Assembly (NCBI GenBank): GCA_964462595.1
Contig: CAYWXM010000067.1
Span: 1 to 64,000, forward strand
Direction of reading: 5' to 3'
From: SURF-21 sp964462595
GTDB taxonomy: Bacteria > Actinomycetota > Geothermincolia > Geothermincolales > RBG-13-55-18
Length of the DNA: 64,000 nucleotides
A program made the translations under genes and the position numbers. A model generated the notes under the pieces. The model searched no databases. It had not been told where the DNA came from and saw nothing but the letters and a program-made list of their open reading frames with translations. The first letter of the stretch is position 1. Each line of letters opens with the position of its first letter. Shown here in pieces: positions 24,803 through 33,436 of the stretch.

Positions 24803-26416
24803 TCAATAGACCTCCAGCGTGGTAGAGCGGGAATCGCTCATGCCGCTCGTGTCGTAAACCTCCAGCAGTACCTCGAAACGCGCGGGTATTACCGCAGGAT
24901 CGTAAACGTGTTGTGCCCTGATCCCCTCGATCACCGTGCCGTCTCCGCAATGCCAGACGTAGCGGACCACGCTCCCATCGGGATCGTATGAAGCGCTGCC
25001 GTCCATGATCACGTGCAGCGGCGCGGAGCCGCTGTTGGAGGAGATAGCGGGCACGGCGCGGGGAGGCGTGTTGGGGGCAGGCGCCGGAAGCGTTGAAACC
25101 GGCGCCTGTGGCGAGGGCTGGGGCAACGCTTCCGGCAGTGTTGAGGCTTCGTCGCCCCCGGAAGACGAAGGGGTGGTCTCGGGCGGTGAGGGCTCCTGCG
25201 TTTCGGGCGGGACGGTGGAAACCCCGGTATCGGACCCAGTGCTTACTACCAGGCATATCATGTCACCGGGTCTCAACATGGATCCCTCCGCCGGTTCCTG
25301 TGCGGCCACCCTGCCCGCCGACCACAGGCGGGAGGGAGCTTCCCGCGAAGTGCACGCCAGCCCCATGCCCTCGAGAAGTTCCTCGGCCTCCGCGAAGGTC
25401 AGGCCCTGCAGGTCGGGCAGCTCTACCATGTCGGCAGCGCTCTCCTGCACCTGGGGTTCCTGCGATCCATCTCCACCCAGCAGACCGGCCAGAGCAGCGA
25501 AAGCGAGCCAGAGCGCCATACCGCCCGACAGTATTAACAGGAGGTTGCGGAGCATACGCCTGCGGGGACGCCGCGCCAGGTCCGCTACGGAGAGTGGGGA
25601 CGAACTCTCCAGGAAGGCAAGCCCACCGCCTCTCTCCAGATCATCGTTTGAGGGTTTCGCTTCCGTGGCAGGCGACCCGGCGGCGCTTTCTTTTTCTCCT
25701 GCCTCCAGTTCCTCCAACAGAAGACGGGGGGAAGTGGGCCGGCGGCGCGGAAGTGGGTCCATGGCCATCTCGAGCAGCGAACCGAGGCGGCCACCGCTCA
25801 CTTCCTCCGGCAACATCTCCCGCACCATGACCGCCAGCGAGTACACGTCCGAGGTGCGGGAGCCCTCCTTGGCGCCGTCCGTCTCCGGCGGCCGGTAAGG
25901 AGATACCCGGGCCGCCAGAGCCGGCTCACTCTCCTCGAGGATCCACGCGAAGCCAGCGCGGTTGAACCTGATGCCTCCCTTCCCGTCCAGCAGGACCTGG
26001 CCCGGGTTCAGCCCGAGATAAAAGAGGCCCCCACCATAGGCTTCCGCAAGCACGGCGACCGCCGCACGGGCGATCTCCACCACCTGCTGCCGCGGCAGCT
26101 CGCCCGTGCAGGCGAGGACCTCGGCAAGCGCGGCGCCGCCGGCCTTCTCCCTCACCACGTAAACGAATCCGCCTTCCGCCTCTTCGCCCCAGCCATGCAT
26201 GGGGCAGATATGCGGACCGCGCAGGTGCATCGCGGCATCCAGGATCTCTTCCAGGCGGGAGGCAGGGATATTGCATTCCGACATCGGCCTCGCAAGGACG
26301 TCTATCTCGACCTCGATCCCGGATACCTTGTCCAATGCCGTGTAGGTGGAGAGGAACTCTCCGCCCCATGTCCTCTCCTTTACCAGGTACCTGTCCGCCA
26401 GTGTCTCGCCGACCAT
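24803..26416 (-). CDS. Membrane pseudokinase with PASTA and PKD extracellular domains
   Basis: The first 240 residues of this 537-aa protein follow a Ser/Thr kinase, and SDVYSLAVMVREML is plain kinase subdomain IX. The catalytic residues are missing: VEIDV replaces the V-A-x-K lysine motif (36-40), LGLNPGQVLLD replaces HRDLKPxN (134-144), and NRAGF replaces DFG (152-156). A membrane helix lies at 290-312, then one PASTA repeat (about 332-394: LPDLQGLTFAEAEELLEGMG), a Pro/Ser/Thr-rich linker, and a PKD domain to the end (YDPDGSVVRYVWHCGDG). PASTA binds peptidoglycan fragments, so a wall-sensing scaffold is plausible. It leads an operon with the M23 fusion protein. Start ATG with GAGGTGA upstream and a TTGACA promoter. 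Confidence 0.85.
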   Translation of the reverse strand: MVGETLADRYLVKERTWGGEFLSTYTALDKVSGIEVEIDVLARPMSECNIPASRLEEILDAAMHLRGPHICPMHGWGEEAEGGFVYVVREKAGGAALAEVLACTGELPRQQVVEIARAAVAVLAEAYGGGLFYLGLNPGQVLLDGKGGIRFNRAGFAWILEESEPALAARVSPYRPPETDGAKEGSRTSDVYSLAVMVREMLPEEVSGGRLGSLLEMAMDPLPRRRPTSPRLLLEELEAGEKESAAGSPATEAKPSNDDLERGGGLAFLESSSPLSVADLARRPRRRMLRNLLLILSGGMALWLAFAALAGLLGGDGSQEPQVQESAADMVELPDLQGLTFAEAEELLEGMGLACTSREAPSRLWSAGRVAAQEPAEGSMLRPGDMICLVVSTGSDTGVSTVPPETQEPSPPETTPSSSGGDEASTLPEALPQPSPQAPVSTLPAPAPNTPPRAVPAISSNSGSAPLHVIMDGSASYDPDGSVVRYVWHCGDGTVIEGIRAQHVYDPAVIPARFEVLLEVYDTSGMSDSRSTTLEVY

Positions 26417-26451
26417 TCACCTCACCCCTCTACTTATGTCTTAGTTATATA

Positions 26452-26479
26452 ACATTAATAAGATTATGTAGTTTGTCAA
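26452..26479 (-). promoter_or_regulatory. Promoter of the pseudokinase-M23 operon
   Basis: On the minus strand TTGACA (26479-26474), a 16-base AT-rich spacer and TAATGT (26457-26452), 35 bases before the pseudokinase ATG. The region is strikingly AT-rich for this genome, as is the tad-locus promoter at 44280. Confidence 0.6.
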
Positions 26480-26707
26480 GTGGTATTTTTACGGCGCCTG
26501 GCTTTGCGGGGCCTGTCCTGCCCGGCGCATGGGGATGATATGCTTGGCGAAACGGGCAGTGAAAGCACGTTCGGTGGGAGGACCAGTTCGCCAGGCCCCC
26601 AGGGAGCGCAGCCGGTGCGTACCCGGTTATCACGTTGCGGGGACCTCAACGCGCCTTGCTCAGCAGGGGCGATCGAGCGCGGTGGCTTCTTTTGATCGGG
26701 GATCTAA

Positions 26708-26911
26708 ATGGATTGGGAGGGAGTGGTTATAGGGGGCGTTGCCGTAATATGGGGGGTCATGCTTTTTTCCATGCGCTCCCAGATGCTGGAGTTCTCACGC
26801 GAGGGAGGGAAGGGTCTTCGTAACCGCAGGGTGATAAACGCCCTGGTGATGGCGGCGGTGCTCTTCCTTCTCGCGGCCGGTATCGCCGTCATCGCCGCCA
26901 GCTTCCTCTGA
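26708..26911 (+). CDS. Small two-helix membrane protein
   Basis: This 67-aa frame has two hydrophobic segments (VVIGGVAVIWGVMLFSM and VINALVMAAVLFLLAAGIAVIAASF) separated by a basic loop. No family recognised. The ribosome site is weak (GGGGA about six bases before the ATG). It stands alone between a divergent pseudokinase operon and a convergent ferredoxin gene. The clean two-helix pattern favours a real gene. Confidence 0.5.
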   Translation: MDWEGVVIGGVAVIWGVMLFSMRSQMLEFSREGGKGLRNRRVINALVMAAVLFLLAAGIAVIAASFL

Positions 26912-27007
26912 ACGGCTGCAAGACCTTCGCAGACGCCCCGGGCAGGCCAGGAGCTGGTATCCTTTCCGTTCGGCCACGACCCTGGACGCCCCAGGGAGCT
27001 ATTGCAT

Positions 27008-28198
27008 CTATGCGTTACGGCGGCGCGACGCCCATACCTTGTAGCCGTTGACGACGTAGCTGCTCCAGTAATGTGCCATATAGGTAAGCATGTTCGCGGG
27101 AGGCTCGCGGTATTCCGGCACCTCCCGCATGGTCACCGCTTTCTGCGGGCAGGCGACAGCGCACAGGCCGCAACCGATGCAGCGCTCCAAGATCTGCTCT
27201 ACCTTCCTGCCTTTCTTCTCGCCCGCGACGACCACCGCCTTCATGGTGCAGACCTCGGCACACTTTCCGCAGGCGTTGCATGCCACGTCATCTATGTGGG
27301 GCAGGTAATGCGGCGGGGCTATGAAACCCGGGGCGTTGAACTCGGTTATCTGGCGCAGGGCATCGCAACAGCAACCGCAGCACGAGCAGGAGCAACGGAA
27401 CGACCTGGAGCTGCGGTCGTTCAACATCCAGGTTACCAGGCCTTGCTTCTCGGCATCCTTCTTTATATCCAGGGCTTCCTGCCTGTCGATACGGCGCATG
27501 CGCCCGCCGTCAACCGCCCTGGGCACGAAATCCCCCATGAGCAGGCAGGTTTCCAGCGGCCTCCCGCACCCCTCTCCCAGCAGGTTCTTGGTCAGGCGGC
27601 ACTGGCAGATGCCCACGGCGAAATCAGCGTACTCGTCCAGGATATCCTCCAGGCGGTCGGAAGGAAGGGCCATGGGTATGGCCTCCACCGCCTCCATCAC
27701 CGGAAGGTAGCGCACGGAATGCGTGGGCTTACGGTTGTACTCCGCTACGTATCCCGTTGAGAAGAGGCCCTCGAACAGCTCCGCAAAGCGCCGGTGCCAG
27801 GGGGTGATGCTGTCCATCGATTTGCGGACCAGGACGTGTTCGAAGGTCCCGGGCACGATGGGAAGGATGGCAAAGCGTTCCCTTTCCCCTTCTCCGACGG
27901 ATATAAGGATGAATTTCTCGCGGGACAGGCGGCGCAATACCTCTTTCACCTCGTGAAGGGGTTTTCCCGACGCCGAGGCGATGGAAGCGGCCCCCTTCAG
28001 GCGCCACGGTTTTATGTGCCGCACCACCTCCGCTTCCTCCTCCGTGAACATGTGCTCGATCAGGGCCATGAACTCGTCGCATATGGGTGGGCCGAGCAGC
28101 AGTGGGCTGGAGTAGGTCTTGGCCACGTCGAGATATGCTCGCGGCACGCCTGGATAATCCCCTGTTTTTCTCATGATCACGCGCGCATCGCCATCCAT
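27008..28198 (-). CDS. Cysteine-rich 2x[4Fe-4S] ferredoxin-domain protein
   Basis: The 396-aa product has an N-terminal helical, winged-helix-like region (SIASASGKPLHEVKEVLRRL), then a cysteine-rich middle (GICQCRL, GCGRPLETCLLMGDF) and RCSCSCCGCCCDAL, and two C-terminal ferredoxin motifs (CNACGKCAEVC and CIGCGLCAVACP). It should carry two [4Fe-4S] clusters plus perhaps further metal at the cysteine cluster, and act in electron transfer of an anaerobic metabolism. A paralogue lacking the N-terminal region lies at 61908-62711. Start is ATG 28198 with GGGGGA six bases upstream; longer frames lack a site. It diverges from pabC. Confidence 0.8.
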   Translation of the reverse strand: MDGDARVIMRKTGDYPGVPRAYLDVAKTYSSPLLLGPPICDEFMALIEHMFTEEEAEVVRHIKPWRLKGAASIASASGKPLHEVKEVLRRLSREKFILISVGEGERERFAILPIVPGTFEHVLVRKSMDSITPWHRRFAELFEGLFSTGYVAEYNRKPTHSVRYLPVMEAVEAIPMALPSDRLEDILDEYADFAVGICQCRLTKNLLGEGCGRPLETCLLMGDFVPRAVDGGRMRRIDRQEALDIKKDAEKQGLVTWMLNDRSSRSFRCSCSCCGCCCDALRQITEFNAPGFIAPPHYLPHIDDVACNACGKCAEVCTMKAVVVAGEKKGRKVEQILERCIGCGLCAVACPQKAVTMREVPEYREPPANMLTYMAHYWSSYVVNGYKVWASRRRNA

Positions 28199-28343
28199 GA
28201 TCGATCCCCCTTTTGCCATCGCAGACCGCCGTGCCCCGATTATGCCACAAAGCACCGCGTACGGGCAGCTGTGCGTATGACCGGAAAGGCATTGGCCAGG
28301 CTCGACAAAAATGCCATCGATATTTTCCACCTCGCGGGGGTGG

Positions 28344-28349
28344 TATAAT
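28344..28349 (+). promoter_or_regulatory. -10 box upstream of pabC
   Basis: TATAAT lies 28 bases before the GTG start of the aminotransferase gene. No convincing -35 box is seen 17 bases upstream. Confidence 0.4.
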
Positions 28350-28377
28350 CTGCACGAACAAAGGGGTACGGACGGCG

Positions 28378-29241
28378 GTGAAAGTATATCTTAACGGCAG
28401 CATCATGGATGAAGACGAGGCCCTGGTCCCGGTCGGCGACCGCGGGGTGCTCTTCGGCGACGGCATCTTCGAGACCGTGCGCGCTTACGGCGGCAAACCC
28501 TTCCGCATGCAGCGGCACCTGGAGCGCCTGAGAGCGGGCTGCCGTGAGTTAAGGATAGAAGGGATCCCTTCCGATACGCAGATCGCCGATGCCATCGACG
28601 AATTATACCGGCTCAACGTGGCCAGCGGCGACGCCTATATCCGGGTTACCCTGACCGGCGGGCTTTTTGACGGCAACAGGGGCCTGGAAAGGTCCGGCGT
28701 ACCCAACACCCATATAATAGTGAAGCCCTTCGAGGGTTATCCGCACGAGTGGTACGAGCGCGGTATCCGCATGATCGTGTCCACTATCCGCGCCAATGAG
28801 GGCTCCCCTCTTTCCCGTATCAAGAGCTCCAACTACCTCGAAAACCTCATGGCCAGGCAGGAGGCAAAGGACAGGGGAGCCGACGACGCCCTGATGCTCA
28901 ACGGAGGCGGCTTCCTGGCCGAGGCCACATCTTCCAACCTCTTCATGGTGCGCCGGGACAAGGTCGCCACCCCGGGGGTGGAATGCGGCCTGCTGCCCGG
29001 CATCACGCGCGAGGCCGTGCTGGAGATATGCGAGGAGTACGGCATCCCTTACGAAACTGGTTTTCTGCACCTGGACGATCTGCTGGGGGCCAACGAGGCT
29101 TTCCTCACCGTGAGCACGGGCGAGATCGTGCCCATTGCCGAGGTCGAGGGAAATACCATAGGGTTCAGATGTCCCGGCCCCATCACCCTCCGCCTCTCCG
29201 CCGCCTTCCACGAGCTGGTGCGAAGAGAACTGGGCCCATAA
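28378..29241 (+). CDS. pabC: Class IV PLP enzyme, probable aminodeoxychorismate lyase
   Basis: A 287-aa fold-type IV PLP enzyme. It opens with VYLNGSIMDEDEALVPVGDRGVLFGDGIFETVRAYGG, the family start; the PLP lysine is in SPLSRIKSSNYLENLMARQEA, and EATSSNLFMV and LLPGITREAVLEI follow. The family covers branched-chain aminotransferase, D-amino acid aminotransferase and PabC. With pabA and pabB convergent just downstream, release of p-aminobenzoate and pyruvate from aminodeoxychorismate is the best guess, but branched-chain transamination cannot be excluded. I choose the GTG start because the first strand (KVYLNG) begins there; an upstream open frame has no support. Confidence 0.85.
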   Translation: MKVYLNGSIMDEDEALVPVGDRGVLFGDGIFETVRAYGGKPFRMQRHLERLRAGCRELRIEGIPSDTQIADAIDELYRLNVASGDAYIRVTLTGGLFDGNRGLERSGVPNTHIIVKPFEGYPHEWYERGIRMIVSTIRANEGSPLSRIKSSNYLENLMARQEAKDRGADDALMLNGGGFLAEATSSNLFMVRRDKVATPGVECGLLPGITREAVLEICEEYGIPYETGFLHLDDLLGANEAFLTVSTGEIVPIAEVEGNTIGFRCPGPITLRLSAAFHELVRRELGP

Positions 29242-29340
29242 CCTCCTCTGGGGGTCCTCCATTTTCCACACCAAAGCAGGTTAAAGGCGGGAAACAGCTC
29301 GAGCCCACGTCGATCGCGTTGAAAAAGGGCACCCCCGGCC

Positions 29341-30743
29341 TCAGCCGGAGAGAGCGGCGAAGATGGCCTTCCCTTTGTCCAGGGTCTCCTGGTACTCGTC
29401 CTCGGGTACCGAGTCGGCCACGATGCCCCCGCCGACCTGGAAATAAGCGGTGTCTCCCTTTACGATAATGGTGCGTATGGCGATGTTCAGGTCATAGTTG
29501 CCATTATATCCCAGGTAACCTATGTTACCGGTGTATACGCTGCGCGCGGTGGGTTCCAGCTCGTCGATGACCTCCATGGAACGGATCTTGGGTGCGCCGG
29601 TGATGGATCCGCCGGGGAAGCTTCCTTTGAGCAGGTCCACCACGTCGCGGCCGGGATAGAGGTCGCCGACCACCGTCGATACCAGGTGATGCACGGTAGC
29701 GTAATGCTCTATCACCGCGTGTTCCTCCACCTCTACGCTGCCGTACTCGCAGACCCTCCCCAGGTCGTTGCGCTCCAGGTCCACGATCATGGAGAGCTCG
29801 GCGCGGTCTTTGGCGCTGGCCAGCAGCTCCTCGGCCAAGCGCCGGTCCTCCTCCGGATCGTCGGAGCGCCCCCGCGTTCCCTTGATGGGCCTCGTCTCCA
29901 CCCGCCGCCCTTCCCCTCTGACGAAACGCTCCGGGGAAGAGGAACATATCTGCCCCTCTACGGCGTTGAAGTAGGCGGCGAAGGGCGCCGCGTTGAGGCG
30001 CCGCAGGCGGCGGTAAAACGTCCAGGGGTGCTCCTGAAGGGGCGCCTGGAAGCGCTGGGAGAGGTTGGCCTGGTAGATATCCCCAGCGAGGATATACTCC
30101 TTTACCTTGTGCACCGCCTCGATATATTCGTCGCGGGTGAAGTTGGAATCGAAGCGCACCTGGCCTGCGTGTTCAGGCCCGGGATATTCAGGGGACACCG
30201 TTTTCAGGCGGCGCCGCGCCTCGTCAAGCACCTTACCAGGGTCATCGGGATGTGCCGCCGCAAGGTATGTCTTCCCGCTGCCGTGGTCGTGGGCCAGCAC
30301 GCGATCGTAGAAGGCGAAACAGAGTTCGGGCAGCCCGAGGTCGTCCACAGCGGTCTCCGGCAGCTTTTCGACGTAGCGTCCCAACTCGTACGCAAGGTAA
30401 CCCATGCCTCCTCCCAGGAAAGGCGGCAGGCCTCCCAGGCTGTCTTCCAGGCGGTACTCGTTGAGGGCAGAACGCAGGGCGTTGAAGGGGTTCTCCCGGG
30501 TCTCGACGATTCCGCCCTCGCTCCGCCGCCACCTGCAGTCGAGCCCCCGCGTGGCAAGCACCAGGTGAGGATCGAAACCGATGAAAGAATACCTCCCCAG
30601 CCGCTGCATGGGCAGGCTGGAGTCCAGGAAGCACGAGTATGGAAGGTGGGCGAGGCGATGGAAGATTTCCTCCATGGATGGAACGTCCGTAAGCTCCTGG
30701 ACCTCGAGGCGCAGAGACGTCCCTTTTTTTTGGCTCAGCAGTG

Positions 30744-30747
<4 letters not shown>
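29341..30747 (-). CDS. pabB: Aminodeoxychorismate synthase component I
   Basis: Adds ammonia to chorismate for folate synthesis. The 468-aa protein has the chorismate-binding domain with CSSSPERFVRGEG, RPIKGTRGR, ERNDLGRVCEYGSV, FPGGSITGAPKIRSMEVIDELEP and GYNGNYDLNIAIRT. The lysine in PIKGT is the PabB-type catalytic lysine; anthranilate synthase has alanine there, so this is pabB rather than trpE. Start is ATG 30747, overlapping the stop of the glutaminase gene by four bases (ATGA), with GGAGGT nine bases upstream. A longer frame to 31083 is only antisense-frame noise from the glutaminase gene. Confidence 0.93.
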
Positions 30748-31328
<581 letters not shown>

Positions 31329-31352
31329 AGCATCACCTTTCAACGAAAAATG

Positions 31353-31379
31353 AAAAACCCAGCCGTCAATCCGGCTGGG
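31353..31379 (-). terminator. Attenuator-like intrinsic terminator before pabA
   Basis: On the minus strand an 8-bp perfect stem CCCAGCCG/CGGCTGGG with a 6-base loop is followed by TTTTT, then TTCAT...; only 24 bases remain to the pabA start codon. Because a TATAAT lies about 40 bases upstream of the hairpin, the terminator falls inside the leader and would stop transcription before the gene unless opened. A second small hairpin (CGACT-GTTTA-AGTCG) precedes it. Confidence 0.7.
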
Positions 31380-31418
31380 TGCCGACTTAAACAGTCGCCT
31401 GTCATACCGTCGTAGCGG

Positions 31419-31424
31419 ATTATA
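31419..31424 (-). promoter_or_regulatory. -10 box of pabA-pabB
   Basis: TATAAT on the minus strand about 90 bases before the pabA start, preceded by a weak -35. It places the terminator hairpin inside the leader. Confidence 0.45.
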
Positions 31425-31542
31425 GCATATCCCCCCGCTCTTTTACCCCTCCGTCCCATAACCCATCCGTCTGCCCACTTCCCTCCACCCCATATCCCAT
31501 CCGTCTGCGCACACCGGCACGTTCTTTTCCCTGTAGGGTGGG

Positions 31543-31591
31543 GTCAGTGTCTTGCTTTTTGCGCCGAAGGCGCGAAAGGCCAAGACGTGAC
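31543..31591. repeat. REP-like imperfect palindrome
   Basis: GTCAGTGTCTTG at the left is matched by CAAGACGTGAC at the right, around an inner GCGCC-GAA-GGCGC hairpin. The 49-base palindrome resembles repeated extragenic palindromes mobilised by Y1-type transposases, though no transposase gene is in the window. Confidence 0.5.
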
Positions 31592-31680
31592 AACAACAGC
31601 CGTTACCTCCCACCCGACGCCCCGATAGACAGGCGATCGCTGCTCCACGCAACCCGTCTGCGGAAAAGATTCCCGCGGTT

Positions 31681-31703
31681 CGCGCGAAAGGTCAAGACCT
31701 GAC
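31681..31703. repeat. Right half of the same palindromic repeat
   Basis: GCGCGAAAGGTCAAGACCTGACAAC repeats, with two changes, GCGCGAAAGGCCAAGACGTGACAAC from the palindrome 110 bases earlier. The left arm is absent. Other short direct repeats (CCCATCCGTCTGC, twice near 31,463 and 31,497) lie in the same 350-base intergenic stretch, which has no gene. Confidence 0.45.
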
Positions 31704-31790
31704 AACACTCCCATTACATAAGGCCTTCGTTGGATTATCATTAGAGACAGTACATATCTCAATGGCTGCGGTAAACAGGAGGTCCCGGTT

Positions 31791-33395
31791 ATGTCCAGAA
31801 GAGCGACAGCTTTGATCACGACCCTGTGCGTGCTGGCCGTGATGGCCCTGCTCGGCGCAGGTTGCGGCGGCACCGCCACCGTGACCGAGACGACCATGGA
31901 GGTGCCGCAGCTCGCGAGCGGGCCCATCAGCGGCTTGCAGGAGGACGGCATCTGGACGTACAAAGGCATACCCTTTGCCGCCCCGCCCGTGGGCGAGCTG
32001 CGCTGGAGGGAACCGCAGGCGGTGGAGGCGTGGGACGAGATCCTCGCCTGCGAATCATACGGCCCGGCTTGCCCGCAGTCCGTCGAAGACGACTGGACGG
32101 GCATGATGGACGTCGGCGTCATGGACGAGGACTGCCTGTATCTCAACGTGTGGACGCCCGCCGAGGCCCCGGACGAGAGGATGCCAGTTATGGTGTGGAT
32201 ACACGGCGGCGCCTTCCGCAGCGGTGCCGGCTCCCTGCCCATCTACGACGGTCACAACCTGGCGGAGAAGGGCGTGGTCTTGGTGACCATCAATTACCGC
32301 CTGGGTGCGTTGGGGCTCATGGCCCATCCCCTGCTCTCCGAGGAGTCGCCCAACGGGGTATCCGGAAACTACGGCCTCCTGGACCAGGTGGCGGCCCTGG
32401 AGTGGGTGCGGGATAACATCGACGTCTTCGGAGGCGACGCGGAAAACGTCACCGTCTTCGGCGAGTCGGCGGGGGGCATGAGCATACTCGACCTCATGGC
32501 CAGCCCGCTGGCTGAGGGGTTGTTCGACCGCGCCATCGTGCAGAGCGGCCCCATGCTGGACCTGGGGCTCCCCATCAACGAATTCCCGACCCTGGAGGAA
32601 GCGGAGAAGACGGGCGAGGAGATATCCAAGGAACTGGGTTGCGACGATGCCGAGGACGAGATGGCCGCCCTGCGCGAGGTAACGCCGCAGGAGCTCATCG
32701 CAGCCTCTTCCGGGGAAAACGAGTTCTTCAGCCCCATCAACCTGAGCCCGAATGTAGATGGCTACCTGCTGCCTGAGAACCCCTCCGCGGCCTTCGCCGC
32801 GGGCAGGCAGCATGCCGTGCCCCTGCTCACCGGGATCAACGCCAACGAGGGTTCCATCTTCCTGCCCGATATAACCCTCAACCAGTACCAGCTACTGGGC
32901 AACTATCTCTACGGCGAATACGCCACCGAGGTGGAGGCCCTCTTCCCGGCCCAGACGGAAACGGAGGTCAAGGCGTCCATGGAGAGACTCGTGACCCAGA
33001 TGGGATTCGGCGCCTCCGCGCGCTTCACGGCGGAGAGCATGGCGGAGGCGGGTGAGGCCGCGTATCTCTATTTCTTCTCGCAGGCCCCGCGGGACCCGCG
33101 CATCACCCAGCTGGGCACGTTTCACGGCATGGAGATAATGTACGTCTTCGGCAACCTGGACAAGGTGGGCATGGAGGGCCTGGGCGAGGACGACTATGCA
33201 CTCTCCGGGGCGATGATGGATTACTGGACCGCCTTCGCCAGGTCCGGGGACCCCAACGGCGCGGGGTCGCCGGCGCCGTGGCCTGCCTATACGGCGGATA
33301 CGGCGGAGTACCTCGAGCTGGGCGGGGTCATCACCGCGGGCAACAACCTCTTCCAGGAGGCCTATGACCTGGTAAAAAAGGTCAACGGCCTATAG
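31791..33395 (+). CDS. Secreted type-B carboxylesterase lipoprotein, copy 1
   Basis: A lipid-anchored alpha/beta hydrolase (534 aa) that hydrolyses esters outside the membrane. The lipobox LGAGC gives Cys25. Type-B features: GIPFAAPPVGELRW, EDCLYLNVWTP, oxyanion-hole HGGAF, the nucleophile Ser226 in FGESAGG, the acid in NANEGS, and the catalytic histidine in GTFHGMEIMYVFG. The start ATG has AGGAGG eight bases upstream. A close paralogue follows 42 bases later in the same direction, so the pair arose by tandem duplication and probably forms an operon. The substrate is unknown. Confidence 0.92.
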   Translation: MSRRATALITTLCVLAVMALLGAGCGGTATVTETTMEVPQLASGPISGLQEDGIWTYKGIPFAAPPVGELRWREPQAVEAWDEILACESYGPACPQSVEDDWTGMMDVGVMDEDCLYLNVWTPAEAPDERMPVMVWIHGGAFRSGAGSLPIYDGHNLAEKGVVLVTINYRLGALGLMAHPLLSEESPNGVSGNYGLLDQVAALEWVRDNIDVFGGDAENVTVFGESAGGMSILDLMASPLAEGLFDRAIVQSGPMLDLGLPINEFPTLEEAEKTGEEISKELGCDDAEDEMAALREVTPQELIAASSGENEFFSPINLSPNVDGYLLPENPSAAFAAGRQHAVPLLTGINANEGSIFLPDITLNQYQLLGNYLYGEYATEVEALFPAQTETEVKASMERLVTQMGFGASARFTAESMAEAGEAAYLYFFSQAPRDPRITQLGTFHGMEIMYVFGNLDKVGMEGLGEDDYALSGAMMDYWTAFARSGDPNGAGSPAPWPAYTADTAEYLELGGVITAGNNLFQEAYDLVKKVNGL

Positions 33396-33436
33396 AATGT
33401 CCCCATAGGTATTTCATCGGATCGGGGGGTGATGAG

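Noticed and set aside
31329..31400. A 21-codon frame in the pabA leader with several phenylalanine codons, as a leader peptide
   Set aside because: The phenylalanine codons come from the T-tract of the terminator itself, and the frame runs through the hairpin rather than ending before it.
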